NCBI GenBank assembly: GCA_030725715.1
Contig: JANRFG010000036.1
Span: 1-55,386, forward strand
Length of the DNA: 55,386 nucleotides
DNA from: Opitutales bacterium
GTDB lineage: Bacteria > Verrucomicrobiota > Verrucomicrobiia > Opitutales > UBA953
Reading direction: 5' to 3'
Shown here: in pieces, positions 45,283 to 55,241 of the stretch
Layout of the letters: each line of letters begins with the position of its first letter
How positions within the stretch are numbered: the stretch's first letter is position 1
The notes under the pieces: model-generated
Seen by the model: only the letters and a program-made list of their open reading frames with translations
What the model was told of the DNA's origin: nothing
Databases searched by the model: none
Position numbers and translations under genes: made by a program

Positions 45283-47613
45283 GTGCCCCTGCTTTACTCG
45301 CTCGCCTGGTTCCTGCTGATGATCGTCGCCGCGGTCGCCGCAGTCGGTTGCCTCCTGCTCCTGGTTTTCCTGCTGGCGTTCGCCTGGCGGGCGCCCCGGC
45401 GTCACCGTTCGATGTCGCTCGGTTATTGCGCCGTGCAGACCGGCTGCTGGTTGTTCCTGAAGTGTTTCTACCGGATCCGCCTGAAGGGATTGGAGAACCT
45501 ACCCGACCAAGGGGGCGTGCTCCTCATCGCCAACCACGTGGCTTACGTGGACGTCCTGATCGTCGGGGTGCTTTCGCCTCGTCCGGTCCGGTTCCTTTCC
45601 TGGGAAGGTTTCGAGCGTCAGCGCATCATGCGCTTCCTGACCCGTACGATGGGGACCATCCCCGTGGCGGAGTCCAAGGCCAAGGACGCCATCCAGAAGT
45701 CGGCCGACGCCCTCAAGGCCGGCGAGGTCGTCTGCATCTTCCCTGAAGGCAGCCTCACCCGCAATGGCGGCATCTTGCCGCTTCGTAAGGGTTACGAGCT
45801 CATCGCCCGTCGTGCCGAATGTCCGATCCTACCGCTGGCCATCGACGGCATGTGGGGTTCGCTCTTCAGCTTCAGCGGCGGCAAGTTCTTCTGGAAGATG
45901 CCGAAGCACTTCCCGCGTCCGGTGAGCGTGGTCATCGGTCAGGCGTATCCGGCGGCCGAGCATGCGAAGACGCGTCTGCGTCTGCTGGAGCTGGCTTCGG
46001 AGGCTTTCGCGCAACGCGCTTCGCTGGGCGGGCATCTCGGGCGCGAAGTCGCCGAAGGCCTGGCGAAGAAGGGTGGGGCGGTCGCCTTGGTCGACCGGAC
46101 TTCCGCTCGTCGTGAATTCAGCGGCGCGACCTTGCTCGCCTTGTCCTGGGCCTTTGCGGGCGAGCTCAAGAAGCGGACTTCTGCGAAGCGCGTCGCCATC
46201 GTGCTGCCTCCGGGCGTCGCGGCGGCGGTCGCCAATCTCGGCTGTCTCCTCGCCGACAAGGTACCGGTGAACCTGAATTTCTCCCTCGGACGTGAGCAGG
46301 CCTTGTCCTGCCTGCAGCGCGCGGAGGTCGAGCTCGTCGTGACCGCGGGCGCCTTCCGGAGCAAGCTGGCCGAGAAGTCGCCCGACTTCCCGTGGGGTGA
46401 TCGCGTCCTCGACGTGGCCGATTTCCTGACCGCCCATCCGCGGGCCGATCTTGCTTGGCGCATCGCGCTCATCCGCGTCTTGCCGGCCTCTTGGACGTCT
46501 GCCTGCCTGGGCCTGCCGAAGCACGGCGGCGAAACCGAGGCGGCGCTGCTCTTCACCAGTGGCAGTTCCGGTCAGCCCAAGGGCGTGCGTCTCTCCCATC
46601 GCAACATCCTCGCCAATCTCCGCCAGATCGAGGACGCCGATATCCTGCCCGACTCGGCCGTCCTGCTCAGCAGCCTTCCGGTCTTCCACAGCTTCGGTTT
46701 CACCATCGGCCTCTGGTATTGCCTGTCGCGCGCGCCGCGACTGATCACCTTGCCTTCGCCGCTCGACGCGGCCGCCGCCGTCAAAGCCATCAAGGAAGAG
46801 AAGGTCACCGTCGTCGTCGGTACGCCGACCTTCCTCCGTCCGTATCTCCGTCGGGGCACGGCCGCCGACTTCGCTTCGCTGGAATGGGCCGTCGTGGGCG
46901 CCGAGAAATGCCCGGCCGACCTCGTCGACGGCTTCGCGACCCAGCTTGAGACGCCGATGCTCGAAGGTTACGGCATCACCGAGACGAGCCCCGTCCTGTC
47001 CGTCAACGTCCCGGACCGCGCCGACCCCGAGGCGCCGGACGGCGTCTGGGTCGGCAACGTCCGTGGCTCCGTTGGACGTCCCGTCATCGGCATCGCGGTC
47101 CGCTTCCTCGACCCCACGACCGGCGAAGTGCTGCCGAGCGGGCAGGTGGGTCTCCTCGAGATCCGTGGCGCCAACGTCTTCATGGGGTACCTCGACGCCG
47201 AGCAGACCGCCAAGGCGATGACGCCGGACGGATGGTATCGCACCGGTGACCTGGCGCGTCTCGATGACGACGGCTTCCTGCATCTCGCCGGACGTCTCTC
47301 CCGTTTCTCCAAGATCGGCGGCGAGATGGTCCCGCATGGCACCGTCGAAGAGTCGCTGCGCAAGGTCATGGGTCTCGCGGATGCGGTGGAGCTCAAGGTC
47401 GCCGTCGCGAGCACGGCCGATCCGTCGAAAGGCGAGCAGCTCGTCGTGCTGCATACGGAGGACGTGGATGCCGAGGCGATCCGTTCGGCGTTGGCCGCCG
47501 AGGGCCTGGCCAATCTATGGATTCCAAAGGTGTTCAAGAAGGTGCCGGGCATCCCGATTTTAGGCACGGGCAAGCTGGATTTGCACAAGTTGCGGGAGCT
47601 GGCACAGGGCTGA
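45283..47613 (+). CDS. Aas-like fused acyltransferase and acyl-ACP/CoA synthetase
   Basis: A 776-residue protein from GTG at 45283. The frame is open to 45214, but those residues look untranslated. An N-terminal helix is followed by a PlsC-type acyltransferase domain (NHVAYVD with the HX4D motif, FPEGSLTRNGGILPLRKG). An AMP-binding synthetase then covers residues about 250-770 (LLFTSGSSGQPKGV, GYGITETSPVL, WYRTGDLARLDDDG). This layout is that of Aas, which reacylates lysophospholipids using acyl-ACP made in the same protein. Membrane-associated. It lacks the MFS domain found in some fusions. Confidence 0.9.
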   Translation: MPLLYSLAWFLLMIVAAVAAVGCLLLLVFLLAFAWRAPRRHRSMSLGYCAVQTGCWLFLKCFYRIRLKGLENLPDQGGVLLIANHVAYVDVLIVGVLSPRPVRFLSWEGFERQRIMRFLTRTMGTIPVAESKAKDAIQKSADALKAGEVVCIFPEGSLTRNGGILPLRKGYELIARRAECPILPLAIDGMWGSLFSFSGGKFFWKMPKHFPRPVSVVIGQAYPAAEHAKTRLRLLELASEAFAQRASLGGHLGREVAEGLAKKGGAVALVDRTSARREFSGATLLALSWAFAGELKKRTSAKRVAIVLPPGVAAAVANLGCLLADKVPVNLNFSLGREQALSCLQRAEVELVVTAGAFRSKLAEKSPDFPWGDRVLDVADFLTAHPRADLAWRIALIRVLPASWTSACLGLPKHGGETEAALLFTSGSSGQPKGVRLSHRNILANLRQIEDADILPDSAVLLSSLPVFHSFGFTIGLWYCLSRAPRLITLPSPLDAAAAVKAIKEEKVTVVVGTPTFLRPYLRRGTAADFASLEWAVVGAEKCPADLVDGFATQLETPMLEGYGITETSPVLSVNVPDRADPEAPDGVWVGNVRGSVGRPVIGIAVRFLDPTTGEVLPSGQVGLLEIRGANVFMGYLDAEQTAKAMTPDGWYRTGDLARLDDDGFLHLAGRLSRFSKIGGEMVPHGTVEESLRKVMGLADAVELKVAVASTADPSKGEQLVVLHTEDVDAEAIRSALAAEGLANLWIPKVFKKVPGIPILGTGKLDLHKLRELAQG

Positions 47614-47664
47614 CACGGTTTTGGCTCGCTTGTGGCTTAGGGTCTATTGTCCTTACCTACGATC

Positions 47665-50217
47665 ATGCCTAAAAAGAAGAAGCCCGTGAAGAAGTCCGTC
47701 AAGGTGGTCAAGGTCCGCAAGCCGGCCGCCAAGGCCGTCGCCAAGCCCAAGGCGAAGGCGGCCGCCAAGCCCGCCGTGGCCTCGCCGGTCGCGATCTTCC
47801 GCGACGCCATCTTGCATCATCTGAAGAGCACGTTCGCCCGCGACCGCGTCACCGCCACCCGCAATGACTGGTGGATGGCCACGTGCATGGCCGCGCGTGA
47901 CCAGATGCTCGAGCGTTACATCGACACGCAGTCCGAGCACGCCAGCAAGAACGTGCGCCGCGTCTACTATCTCTCGCTCGAGTACCTCATGGGGCGCGTG
48001 CTCACGAACAACCTGGTCAACCTGCAGCTCCGCGAGGTCGCGGCGCAGGCCTTGTCCGAACTCGGCCAGGACCTCGAGACGGTCGCCGACGAAGAAGCCG
48101 ACATGGGCCTCGGCAACGGCGGCCTCGGCCGTCTCGCCGCGTGCTTCCTGGATTCCCTCGCGACGATGGACATCCCGGCCATCGGTTACGGCATCCATTA
48201 CGAGTTCGGTCTGTTCCGGCAGACCTTCGCGCTCGGTCGCCAGGTCGAAGTCGCCGACAACTGGCTGGCCAACAATAACCCGTGGCTGATCCGCCGCCCG
48301 AACTTCCGCGTGAGCGTGCCGCTCTACGGCCGCGTCAAGCATAGCACCGATGACCGCGGCAACCACTCCGCCGAACTCGTCGAGACGCGCGACCTCCTCG
48401 GCGTGCCGTGGGACATCCCGATCGCCGGCTTCGCGGGCAGCAGCGTCAACTTCCTCCGCCTCTGGGAATCCAAGGCCGCGTCCGAGTTCGACTTCCGCGC
48501 CTTCGACCGCGGCGGCTACGTCGATGCGGTCCGCGATCGTACTTCGAGCGAGACCGTCTCCAAGGTCCTCTATCCGAACGACAGCACCGAGAGCGGCAAG
48601 GAGCTGCGCCTCGTCCAGCAGATCTTCTTCGTATCCTGCTCGCTGCAGGACATCCTGCGTCGTCACCGCCGCCTGAACCCCGACTTCAGCAGCCTGCCGG
48701 CCAAGGCCGCGGTCCAGCTCAATGATACCCACCCGGCGATCGCCGTCGCCGAACTGATGCGCCTCCTCGTCGACGTCGAGCGACTGACCTGGGACGAAGC
48801 CTGGGCGCTCTGCACCCAGACCTTCAGCTACACCAACCATACCTTGCTGCCCGAGGCGCTCGAGACCTGGTCCGTGCCGCTCTTCGAGAAGGTGCTCCCG
48901 CGTCACCTCGAGATCATCTACGAGATCAACCGCCGCCACCTCGAGGAGGTCGACCGCCGCTGGCCGGGAGACGACGCCCGCAAGACCGAGCTCTCGATCA
49001 TCCAGGAAGGCTTCCCGAAGCGCGTCCGCATGGCGCACCTCGCCGTCGTGGGCTCGCACCACGTCAACGGCGTGGCCGAACTCCACACCCGCCTCCTGCG
49101 TGCCAACCTGTTCCCGGGCTTCGACGAGCTCTGGAAGGGCAAGTTCGTCAACGTCACCAACGGCGTGACGCCTCGTCGCTGGGTCCGCGGCTGCAATCCT
49201 GAGCTCAGCGCCCTCTGTGACGAATTCGCGGGTAGCGGTTGGGAGACCGATCTCGGCCGCCTGCGCAAGCTCGACGCCGTCGCCGACCGTCCGGCTTTCC
49301 AGGAACGCTTCCTCTCGATCAAGCGCGCCAACAAGGTCCGCCTCGCCGCCCGCATCAAGGAGCTCGTCGACGTGGACGTCTCGCCCGACGCGCTCTTTGA
49401 CGTGCAGATCAAGCGTCTGCATGAGTACAAGCGCCAGCACCTGAACCTGCTGCACATCCTGCACCTGTATCGCCGCATCCTCAACGAGCCCAACGGCCAG
49501 TTCACGCCGCGCGTCTGCGTCTTCGGCGCCAAGGCCGCCCCGGGTTACGCGTTGGCCAAGCACATCATCCACGCCATCAACCGCGTGGCCGCCGTCATCA
49601 ACGCCGACGAGCGCGTGCGCGGCCTGCTCAAGGTGGTCTTCCTGCCGGATTACCGCGTCTCGCTCGCCGAGCGCATCATCCCGGCCGCGGACCTCTCCGA
49701 GCAGATCTCCACGGCGGGCAAGGAAGCCTCCGGCACGGGCAACATGAAGCTCGCCCTCAACGGCGCGGTCACGATCGGCACCCTCGACGGCGCCAACGTC
49801 GAGATCGCGGAGGAAGTCGGCGACCAGAATATCTTCATCTTCGGCCTCAAGGTCGAAGAGGTCCAGCAGCTCTGGGCCGACGGCTACGATCCGCACGCGG
49901 TGCTCGCCGCCGATCCGGAACTGGCCTCGCTCCTCGACTGGCTCCGCTCTGAGACCTTCACCCCGGAACAGCCGGGCGCGCTCGCCCCGGTGGTCGATTC
50001 GCTGATGTCCGGCGGCGACCCCTATCTGGTGCTGGCCGACTTCCGGAGCTACGTCGACGCGCAGGAGCAGGCCTCCCAGGCCTTCCTTGACCGTCGTCGC
50101 TGGGCCGCGATGGCCATCCGCAACGTCGCCCGTTGCGCCAAGTTCTCGTCGGACCGCTCGATCGGAGACTACGCCAAGCTGATCTGGAAGACGAAATCCC
50201 TCCCGATTCCCCGCTAA
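47665..50217 (+). CDS. glgP: Glycogen/starch phosphorylase with a basic N-terminal tail
   Basis: A 850-residue GT35 enzyme releasing glucose 1-phosphate from glycogen. The PLP-binding segment [19 protein letters not shown] is at about residues 690-710. [26 protein letters not shown]-like [10 protein letters not shown] and [10 protein letters not shown] are also present. The first 40 residues ([20 protein letters not shown] and a K/A/P stretch) are strongly basic and low in complexity, unlike usual GlgP. They may be a flexible tail, but no function is established. A TTG six codons upstream (47647) is a weaker start. It follows Aas by 51 bases. Confidence 0.97.
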   Translation: MPKKKKPVKKSVKVVKVRKPAAKAVAKPKAKAAAKPAVASPVAIFRDAILHHLKSTFARDRVTATRNDWWMATCMAARDQMLERYIDTQSEHASKNVRRVYYLSLEYLMGRVLTNNLVNLQLREVAAQALSELGQDLETVADEEADMGLGNGGLGRLAACFLDSLATMDIPAIGYGIHYEFGLFRQTFALGRQVEVADNWLANNNPWLIRRPNFRVSVPLYGRVKHSTDDRGNHSAELVETRDLLGVPWDIPIAGFAGSSVNFLRLWESKAASEFDFRAFDRGGYVDAVRDRTSSETVSKVLYPNDSTESGKELRLVQQIFFVSCSLQDILRRHRRLNPDFSSLPAKAAVQLNDTHPAIAVAELMRLLVDVERLTWDEAWALCTQTFSYTNHTLLPEALETWSVPLFEKVLPRHLEIIYEINRRHLEEVDRRWPGDDARKTELSIIQEGFPKRVRMAHLAVVGSHHVNGVAELHTRLLRANLFPGFDELWKGKFVNVTNGVTPRRWVRGCNPELSALCDEFAGSGWETDLGRLRKLDAVADRPAFQERFLSIKRANKVRLAARIKELVDVDVSPDALFDVQIKRLHEYKRQHLNLLHILHLYRRILNEPNGQFTPRVCVFGAKAAPGYALAKHIIHAINRVAAVINADERVRGLLKVVFLPDYRVSLAERIIPAADLSEQISTAGKEASGTGNMKLALNGAVTIGTLDGANVEIAEEVGDQNIFIFGLKVEEVQQLWADGYDPHAVLAADPELASLLDWLRSETFTPEQPGALAPVVDSLMSGGDPYLVLADFRSYVDAQEQASQAFLDRRRWAAMAIRNVARCAKFSSDRSIGDYAKLIWKTKSLPIPR

Positions 50218-50261
50218 GAAGGGATTGAGGTCGGTCGTGGGGTCGCCCAAGATGGGCGGCC

Positions 50262-51122
50262 TTGCGACCCCGCGTCTCCATCCCCGCGCTTTTGGCCATG
50301 ACCGTCCTGACGGTCGTGGGTGCGGAGCGTCCGCCCGGCGGGATCAAGGCCGGCGTGGTCATCACCGCCGAGGGCGGCATCGAAGGTACGCAGGTCTATC
50401 GCTATGACGCCGAGGGCAATCCCTTGGACGGGACGCCAGCGAAAGCCCGCACTTCGAACCCGCTCCCGCGTCCCGCTTCCGCGGCCACCGTCACGCCGAC
50501 TCCGGCCGCACCGGCTTCACCTGCGCCTAAGGTCGATCAGACCATCCGAACCGCCGACGGACGGACCGTCCCGTTCGCGCTGCAGGGGCAAGGAGCGGGG
50601 AAGGGTGTCGATGGCGCCGTCGACATGAACTCCGCGCTCAAGCGTGCCTCCAAGGCGAGCGGCCTGCTCGAGCAACGTTACGAAGCCGGCACGGCTCCGA
50701 TCGGCAAAGAGCAGGTCTATAATCGAAACAACTTGGTCACCCTCGATACCTGGCACGGTCGCTACGACACCCTCGGACGGAAGAAAGCGGAGATTGAACT
50801 CGCCGATGGCCTCGGCGCCGAAGTCCGACCGAAGGACACCATCGAAGTGAAATCCGTCGCCCGCACGAATTCGACCGTCAACGGCGCCAAGGCTGAGATC
50901 AAGGCCTGGGAGGAGCGCATGGGCGTCGTCTCGGACGAACGCTACACCGGCGTGAAGTCCGGCTGGCAAGGTCGCCTCAATCCTTCGCCGAAGACGGTCG
51001 AACAGCTTTCGATGCAGGACATCAACCGCTATCAGTTCCGTCGGAACCGTTCCGATGAGCCGGGTCTCCCGGCCGTCAAACCGGGCTCGGATGCGGTGAA
51101 GACCACGGGTGGCGTGAAGTAA
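50262..51122 (+). CDS. Unknown secreted protein
   Basis: A 286-residue product starting at TTG (50262), which gives a credible Sec signal (MRPRVSIPALLAMTVLTVVGA). The ATG at 50298 would leave a very short leader. After the signal come a glycine-rich beginning and a P/A/T-rich linker (about residues 60-88). Then comes a mixed polar domain of 190 residues with KRASKASGLLEQRYEAGTA and TVNGAKAEIKAWEERMGV. The C-terminus is polar, without anchor or sorting signal. I do not recognise the family. It lies 44 bases after glgP. Confidence 0.65.
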   Translation: MRPRVSIPALLAMTVLTVVGAERPPGGIKAGVVITAEGGIEGTQVYRYDAEGNPLDGTPAKARTSNPLPRPASAATVTPTPAAPASPAPKVDQTIRTADGRTVPFALQGQGAGKGVDGAVDMNSALKRASKASGLLEQRYEAGTAPIGKEQVYNRNNLVTLDTWHGRYDTLGRKKAEIELADGLGAEVRPKDTIEVKSVARTNSTVNGAKAEIKAWEERMGVVSDERYTGVKSGWQGRLNPSPKTVEQLSMQDINRYQFRRNRSDEPGLPAVKPGSDAVKTTGGVK

Positions 51123-51202
51123 TCGGCGGGAAATGAGGCGATTACCCTGCGTTTTTGCCTCGCAGGTTAGGTCGGGGGATTTACTCCTAGACCCTTAACT
51201 TC

Positions 51203-52408
51203 ATGAGCGACGCTCTGCCCAGACCCGCCTCGAGCGGTATCAGCGACCTCGAGGTCAAGGATGGCCAGATCATCTTCGACTCGGTCTGGTCCAGTCTGGA
51301 GCGCGAGTTCGGCCGGGACAAGCTGGCCTTCCCGCGCGAGATCTTCTGGCTGAACGGCGCCCCCGGCGCCGGTAAGGGCACCAACACGGCGTTCATCCTC
51401 CAGTATCGCGACTACGCCGCCGACCCCATCGTGGTCAGCGACCTGCTCTCAAGCCCCGAGGCCAAGAAGCGCATCGACGCCGGCATGCTCGTCGGTGACC
51501 GCGAAGTGGTGGAGATCCTCTTCCGTAAGTTGCTCGCGTCCGAATACGTGAGCGGTGCGATCGTCGACGGTTTCCCGCGCTCGATGGTGCAGGTGGAGTG
51601 CCTCAAGCACCTCTTCGCCAAGCTCAACGACCTGCGCACCGAATTCCGCGGCACGCCGCATGGCCCGCGTTTCCCGAAGCCCCACTTCCACATCCTCGTC
51701 CTCTTCGTCGACGAGAACGAGTCGGTCCGCCGTCAGCTGAAGCGCGGTCAGGAAGCCCTCGCCCAGAACGAGAAGGTCGCCCGCGAAGGCGGCGCCCTCG
51801 CCGAAGTCCGCAAGACCGACCTCACGGCCGACGCCGCCCGCAATCGTTACCGCGTCTTCAAGGAGCGTACCTACGAGCCGCTTCAGTCCCTGCGCGACAT
51901 CTTCCACTACCACTTCATCAACGCGCAGGGTTCGCTGCCGGAAGTCCAGGCCCGCATCATCAAGGAGCTCCAGTATCAGAGCTCCCTCGAACTGGCCGAA
52001 GAGACGTATGACCTCATCTCGCCGATTCCGCTGGCCTCGCAGATCGTCCAGCACGCCCGTCAGGATCTCGTCCGCCGTCTCGATGACTACGCCGAGCGCA
52101 ACGCCGAGGTCTTCCGTCAGGTCATCGAGCTGATCCAGGACAAGTTCCTGCCGATCATCAAGGCCCACGCCATCTCCGGCCAGGCGCACGTCAACATCGA
52201 GACCCTCGTCTTCGACGACCCGCTGGCCATCTCGATGTTCATCGACATCTTCTCCGAGCGCGGCTTCCACGCCGTGGTCGACCAGCACCGCATCGAGATC
52301 CCTGAGACCATCGTCGCCGGCACCGGCAAGGTGATCACGCGCGTCAAGAAAGTCTGGCGCGTGTCGATCCGCTTCGAAGGTTCCGAGATCCGCCGCGGCG
52401 GCGCCTAA
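51203..52408 (+). CDS. Adenylate-kinase-like (NMP kinase) protein with long C-terminal extension
   Basis: A 401-residue cytoplasmic protein. The P-loop is NGAPGAGKGT at 51-60 and the NMP-binding motif VDGFPRS at 121-127, both as in adenylate kinase. DENESVRRQLKRG (about 170-182) corresponds to the LID-start region. From about residue 240 to the end there is extra sequence with no adenylate-kinase match (VFRQVIELIQDKFLPIIKAHAIS and ISMFIDIFSERGF). Normal bacterial adenylate kinase is about 215 residues. Whether it phosphorylates AMP or other nucleotides, or has another role, is unknown. Confidence 0.8.
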   Translation: MSDALPRPASSGISDLEVKDGQIIFDSVWSSLEREFGRDKLAFPREIFWLNGAPGAGKGTNTAFILQYRDYAADPIVVSDLLSSPEAKKRIDAGMLVGDREVVEILFRKLLASEYVSGAIVDGFPRSMVQVECLKHLFAKLNDLRTEFRGTPHGPRFPKPHFHILVLFVDENESVRRQLKRGQEALAQNEKVAREGGALAEVRKTDLTADAARNRYRVFKERTYEPLQSLRDIFHYHFINAQGSLPEVQARIIKELQYQSSLELAEETYDLISPIPLASQIVQHARQDLVRRLDDYAERNAEVFRQVIELIQDKFLPIIKAHAISGQAHVNIETLVFDDPLAISMFIDIFSERGFHAVVDQHRIEIPETIVAGTGKVITRVKKVWRVSIRFEGSEIRRGGA

Positions 52409-52410
52409 GC

Positions 52411-53766
52411 CTACCGCGCGGTCGTCGGTTCGGCGTCGATCCGGTTCTCCGCGCCTTCGCGGACGAGCAGGGGCGTGGCGAGGCTGCGAAGGCCGGCTGG
52501 CCGGTCGTCGCGCAGGAGATTGCCGGTCACGAGGCTTCGGCTGAGGCGGGTGAGACGCAGGGCGTGCCCGTCGCTGTCGAGGATGCTGTTGTCCGTGATC
52601 CGGAGGCGGGTGCCGTCTTCGACGTCGACGGCCGCTTCCTGACCGTGGACGCCGACCACGATGTTCCCGGAGAAGGCGGAGTCGGCGACGCGGCGCAGCA
52701 AGATGCCGTTCTTCTCGGCCAGGCCGTTGCCGTTGACGAGGTAGCGTGGGTTACGGTCGAAGTTATTGCCGGTGATGACGATGTTCTGGCTGTCCTCGAC
52801 GAGCAGGTCGTGCGCGAAGCCTTCCCAGAAGGTGTTGGCCGAGACGGTGACCCCGCGGGCCTGGCGGATCTCGAGGTTGACCTGCACGTCGCTGAAGACG
52901 TTGCCGACGATGGTCACGTGCCCCTCGCGGGTATGCTCGCGACCTTCGCGGCGGAGCAGGGATGGGTCTTTGCCTGCCCCGAAGATGCGGATGTTGGCCG
53001 AGCCCGGCGCCTTGTGCGAGTGCTGGATGGTGCAGCCGGTGATGGTCACTTCGCCGATCGAGCCACCGGTGGAGTCGAGCTCCACGTTCGCGGACGGTTT
53101 GCCCTTGGGGTCGTGGTTGGCCTCGATGTCGCAGGTGCCGATCTGAAGATTACGGACGTTGCCGCCACGGGAGACGACCCCGCCGCCGCCGTTGTAGCTG
53201 ATGTGCGAGCCGATGATGTTCGATTGGTGCAGGTTGACGTCATCGAAGAAGACGCCGATGCCCGAGTTATGATAGAGGTGGGAGGCGTTGATGATGACGT
53301 TGCGGTTGTTCTTCGTCAGGTGAACGGCGTGGCGGCATTCGCGGACGACCACCCGTTCGACCGTGAGCTGCATCGTGCCCGTGGCTTCGATGCCGTCGGC
53401 TTCGGCGTGGGCACCGACGATTTCGATGCCCGTGACGGCAGGTGCACGCTGGGCGTCCCAGACCGGCGGCTTGATGTTCCAAGGGTCGGCGGACTTATCA
53501 TGCGTGCCGACGAAATGAAAGGCCGGGCCCGGGCCGGCCATGATGACCTGGGCGGTGCCGTCGCCGGAGACCGAGGCGTAGCCGGTCTTGGCCAGGTCGA
53601 CCGTGATCGTCTTCGTGAGCTTGTAGCGTCCCTTGGCCAGTCGCACCGAGCCTTGGGTGTCGACAAGCTTCTGGAGAGCCGCGGTGTCGTCCGCCTGCCC
53701 GTCGCCGACAAGCGTCTGGGCCGTCAGGACGGCCGTGAACGCCAGCAGCGCGAGCAGAGGACGCAT
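52411..53766 (-). CDS. Secreted right-handed beta-helix protein
   Basis: A 451-residue protein with signal MRPLLALLAFTAVLTAQ. It then shows the pectate-lyase-3-like start VGDGQADDTAALQKLVD and a repeating short-strand pattern typical of parallel beta-helices (for example ITGCTIQHSHKAPG, ITGNNFDRNPRYLVNG, ITDNSILDSDGHAL). Such proteins bind or cleave polysaccharides, often after export. Catalytic residues cannot be assigned. It lies four bases after the alpha/beta hydrolase gene, suggesting one transcript. Confidence 0.82.
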   Translation of the reverse strand: MRPLLALLAFTAVLTAQTLVGDGQADDTAALQKLVDTQGSVRLAKGRYKLTKTITVDLAKTGYASVSGDGTAQVIMAGPGPAFHFVGTHDKSADPWNIKPPVWDAQRAPAVTGIEIVGAHAEADGIEATGTMQLTVERVVVRECRHAVHLTKNNRNVIINASHLYHNSGIGVFFDDVNLHQSNIIGSHISYNGGGGVVSRGGNVRNLQIGTCDIEANHDPKGKPSANVELDSTGGSIGEVTITGCTIQHSHKAPGSANIRIFGAGKDPSLLRREGREHTREGHVTIVGNVFSDVQVNLEIRQARGVTVSANTFWEGFAHDLLVEDSQNIVITGNNFDRNPRYLVNGNGLAEKNGILLRRVADSAFSGNIVVGVHGQEAAVDVEDGTRLRITDNSILDSDGHALRLTRLSRSLVTGNLLRDDRPAGLRSLATPLLVREGAENRIDAEPTTAR

Positions 53767-53770
53767 GGGC

Positions 53771-54643
53771 TTACTTGGCAGCCTTCAGGAAGCCTTCGGC
53801 GCCCATCCATTCGCCGGCGGCCTTGGTCCAGCCGTCGACCGGGAACTTCGTCAGGCGCGTGCCGAAGCCGTGGCCTCCCTTGGAGTAGATGTGGATTTCC
53901 GCCGGGAGGTTCTGGCGCTTGTATTCGATGTAGAGCTTCGCGGCTTCGAGCGGGTTGGCGCCGTCGTTATGGGCGACCACGAAGAAGCAGGGCGGGGCGT
54001 CGGCCGGGACCGAGAAGCCTTCGCGGAACTTGGTCTTGTCTTCCTTCTCGAGGAAGCCGCCGCCGTAGACGAAGATCGTGAAGTCCGGACCGCGCGGGTC
54101 GTCGATGCCTGGCTTCTGTTCGTAGGTGCGGGGCGTGCGATCCCACGAGGCGTGGCCGACGAGGTTGGCGCCCGCGGAGAAACCGATCACGCCGACGCGC
54201 TTCGGGTCGATGTTCCATTCCTTGGCATGTGCGCGGACGAGGCCGAGGGAGCGCTGGAGGTCCTGAACAGGGTAGCCGTGCGGCAGGGTCTCATCGGACG
54301 TCGGGGTGCGGTAGCGCAGCAGGATGCCCGTGATGCCGATGCTGTTGAGCCACTCGCAGACGCCGGTGCCTTCGTTCTTGGTCGAGAGGAACCAGTAGCC
54401 GCCGCCCGGACAGACGATGACCGCGGCGCCGTTCGGGTTAGCGGCCGGGTAGACCGTGATCGAAGGCTCGTTGATGAACGTCTCGCGGCCCGGCTGATTA
54501 CCTTTCGGGCCGATGCGCTCGAGCACCGTCTTGGACGGCGCGACGCGCTTGCCCGGGACGCCTTCGGGCCAGAGCGGCAGGACGGTTTCGGCGGCGCCGG
54601 CGGTGGTCGCCAAGGCTAGGAGGAAGAGCGTGAGGGTGCGCAT
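53771..54643 (-). CDS. Secreted alpha/beta hydrolase (acetyl-esterase-like)
   Basis: The ATG at 54643 gives 290 residues. The frame is open further upstream, but the signal MRTLTLFLLALATTAGA starts there. Typical esterase motifs are CPGGGYWFLS (oxyanion HGGG-like), GFSAGANLVGHAS (nucleophile Ser), a late acidic residue in HNDGANPLEAAKLY, and GGHGFGTRLT (catalytic His). Enzymes of this type remove acetyl or feruloyl groups from plant polysaccharides. It lies just upstream of the beta-helix protein, consistent with joint polysaccharide use. Confidence 0.85.
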   Translation of the reverse strand: MRTLTLFLLALATTAGAAETVLPLWPEGVPGKRVAPSKTVLERIGPKGNQPGRETFINEPSITVYPAANPNGAAVIVCPGGGYWFLSTKNEGTGVCEWLNSIGITGILLRYRTPTSDETLPHGYPVQDLQRSLGLVRAHAKEWNIDPKRVGVIGFSAGANLVGHASWDRTPRTYEQKPGIDDPRGPDFTIFVYGGGFLEKEDKTKFREGFSVPADAPPCFFVVAHNDGANPLEAAKLYIEYKRQNLPAEIHIYSKGGHGFGTRLTKFPVDGWTKAAGEWMGAEGFLKAAK

Positions 54644-54701
54644 CGGGGTAAGGCTAGGACAGCACACCTGGTGCGATGTGCCAAACAAAGAAGCGGACGT
54701 T

Positions 54702-55241
54702 TTAATCCCGCCTGCGCAGGAGCAGCACGGCGATGGCGCCCAGCGCGATGAGCAAGCCGACGGCGGCCCAGTTGTCGAACAGCTCGGAAGGTCGGGGAAA
54801 GCCCGTAGAGGGTCGGGCGCTGGCGATCGGCTGGCCAGCCTTGGCCGGGGGAGTGACGCGAGGTGCCTGACGGGGCGCGGAGGCGACCGCGGCGCTGCCG
54901 GCGGGCTTGGGTGTGTTGCGGCGTGCAAGGGCCTCCTGCTGGAGGCGCCTGGTCTTCTCGATGACGGGGGCGGCCGCCGGGTCGGCGTCGATCGCGGCCT
55001 TCTCGACGGACGTCTGGTACGACTGCGTGGCCTTGGCGAGCTCCTCGCGGGCCTTCCGGAGGTTCTCCTCCGCGGCCTTGGCTTCCGGCGAAGCGGTCGC
55101 CTTGGCCATCACGGCTTGCAGTTTCTTGGCTTCATCGGGGGTCAGAGGCGCCTCGGCTGTGGACTTTGGGGCGACCTGGCCGGAAAGGGGAACGCAGACG
55201 GCCGACAGGCCGAGGCAGCAGGCGAGCAGGAGGCTTCTCAT
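54702..55241 (-). CDS. Coiled-coil protein with C-terminal membrane anchor
   Basis: A 179-residue protein with a signal peptide (about residues 1-20). Next come a helical coiled-coil segment (DEAKKLQAVMAKATASPEAK and following) and a P/A-rich linker. It ends with a hydrophobic helix followed by arginines (VGLLIALGAIAVLLLRRRD). The tripartite end (spacer, helix, Arg cluster) resembles sorting signals read by exosortases, but no canonical PEP or related motif precedes the helix. Function is unknown. It stands 58 bases upstream of the esterase gene. Confidence 0.7.
   Translation of the reverse strand: MRSLLLACCLGLSAVCVPLSGQVAPKSTAEAPLTPDEAKKLQAVMAKATASPEAKAAEENLRKAREELAKATQSYQTSVEKAAIDADPAAAPVIEKTRRLQQEALARRNTPKPAGSAAVASAPRQAPRVTPPAKAGQPIASARPSTGFPRPSELFDNWAAVGLLIALGAIAVLLLRRRD

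Noticed and set aside
53767-54928. Start of the alpha/beta hydrolase at 54928
   Set aside because: The extra residues are Pro/Arg/Ser-rich noise ahead of a clear signal peptide at 54643.
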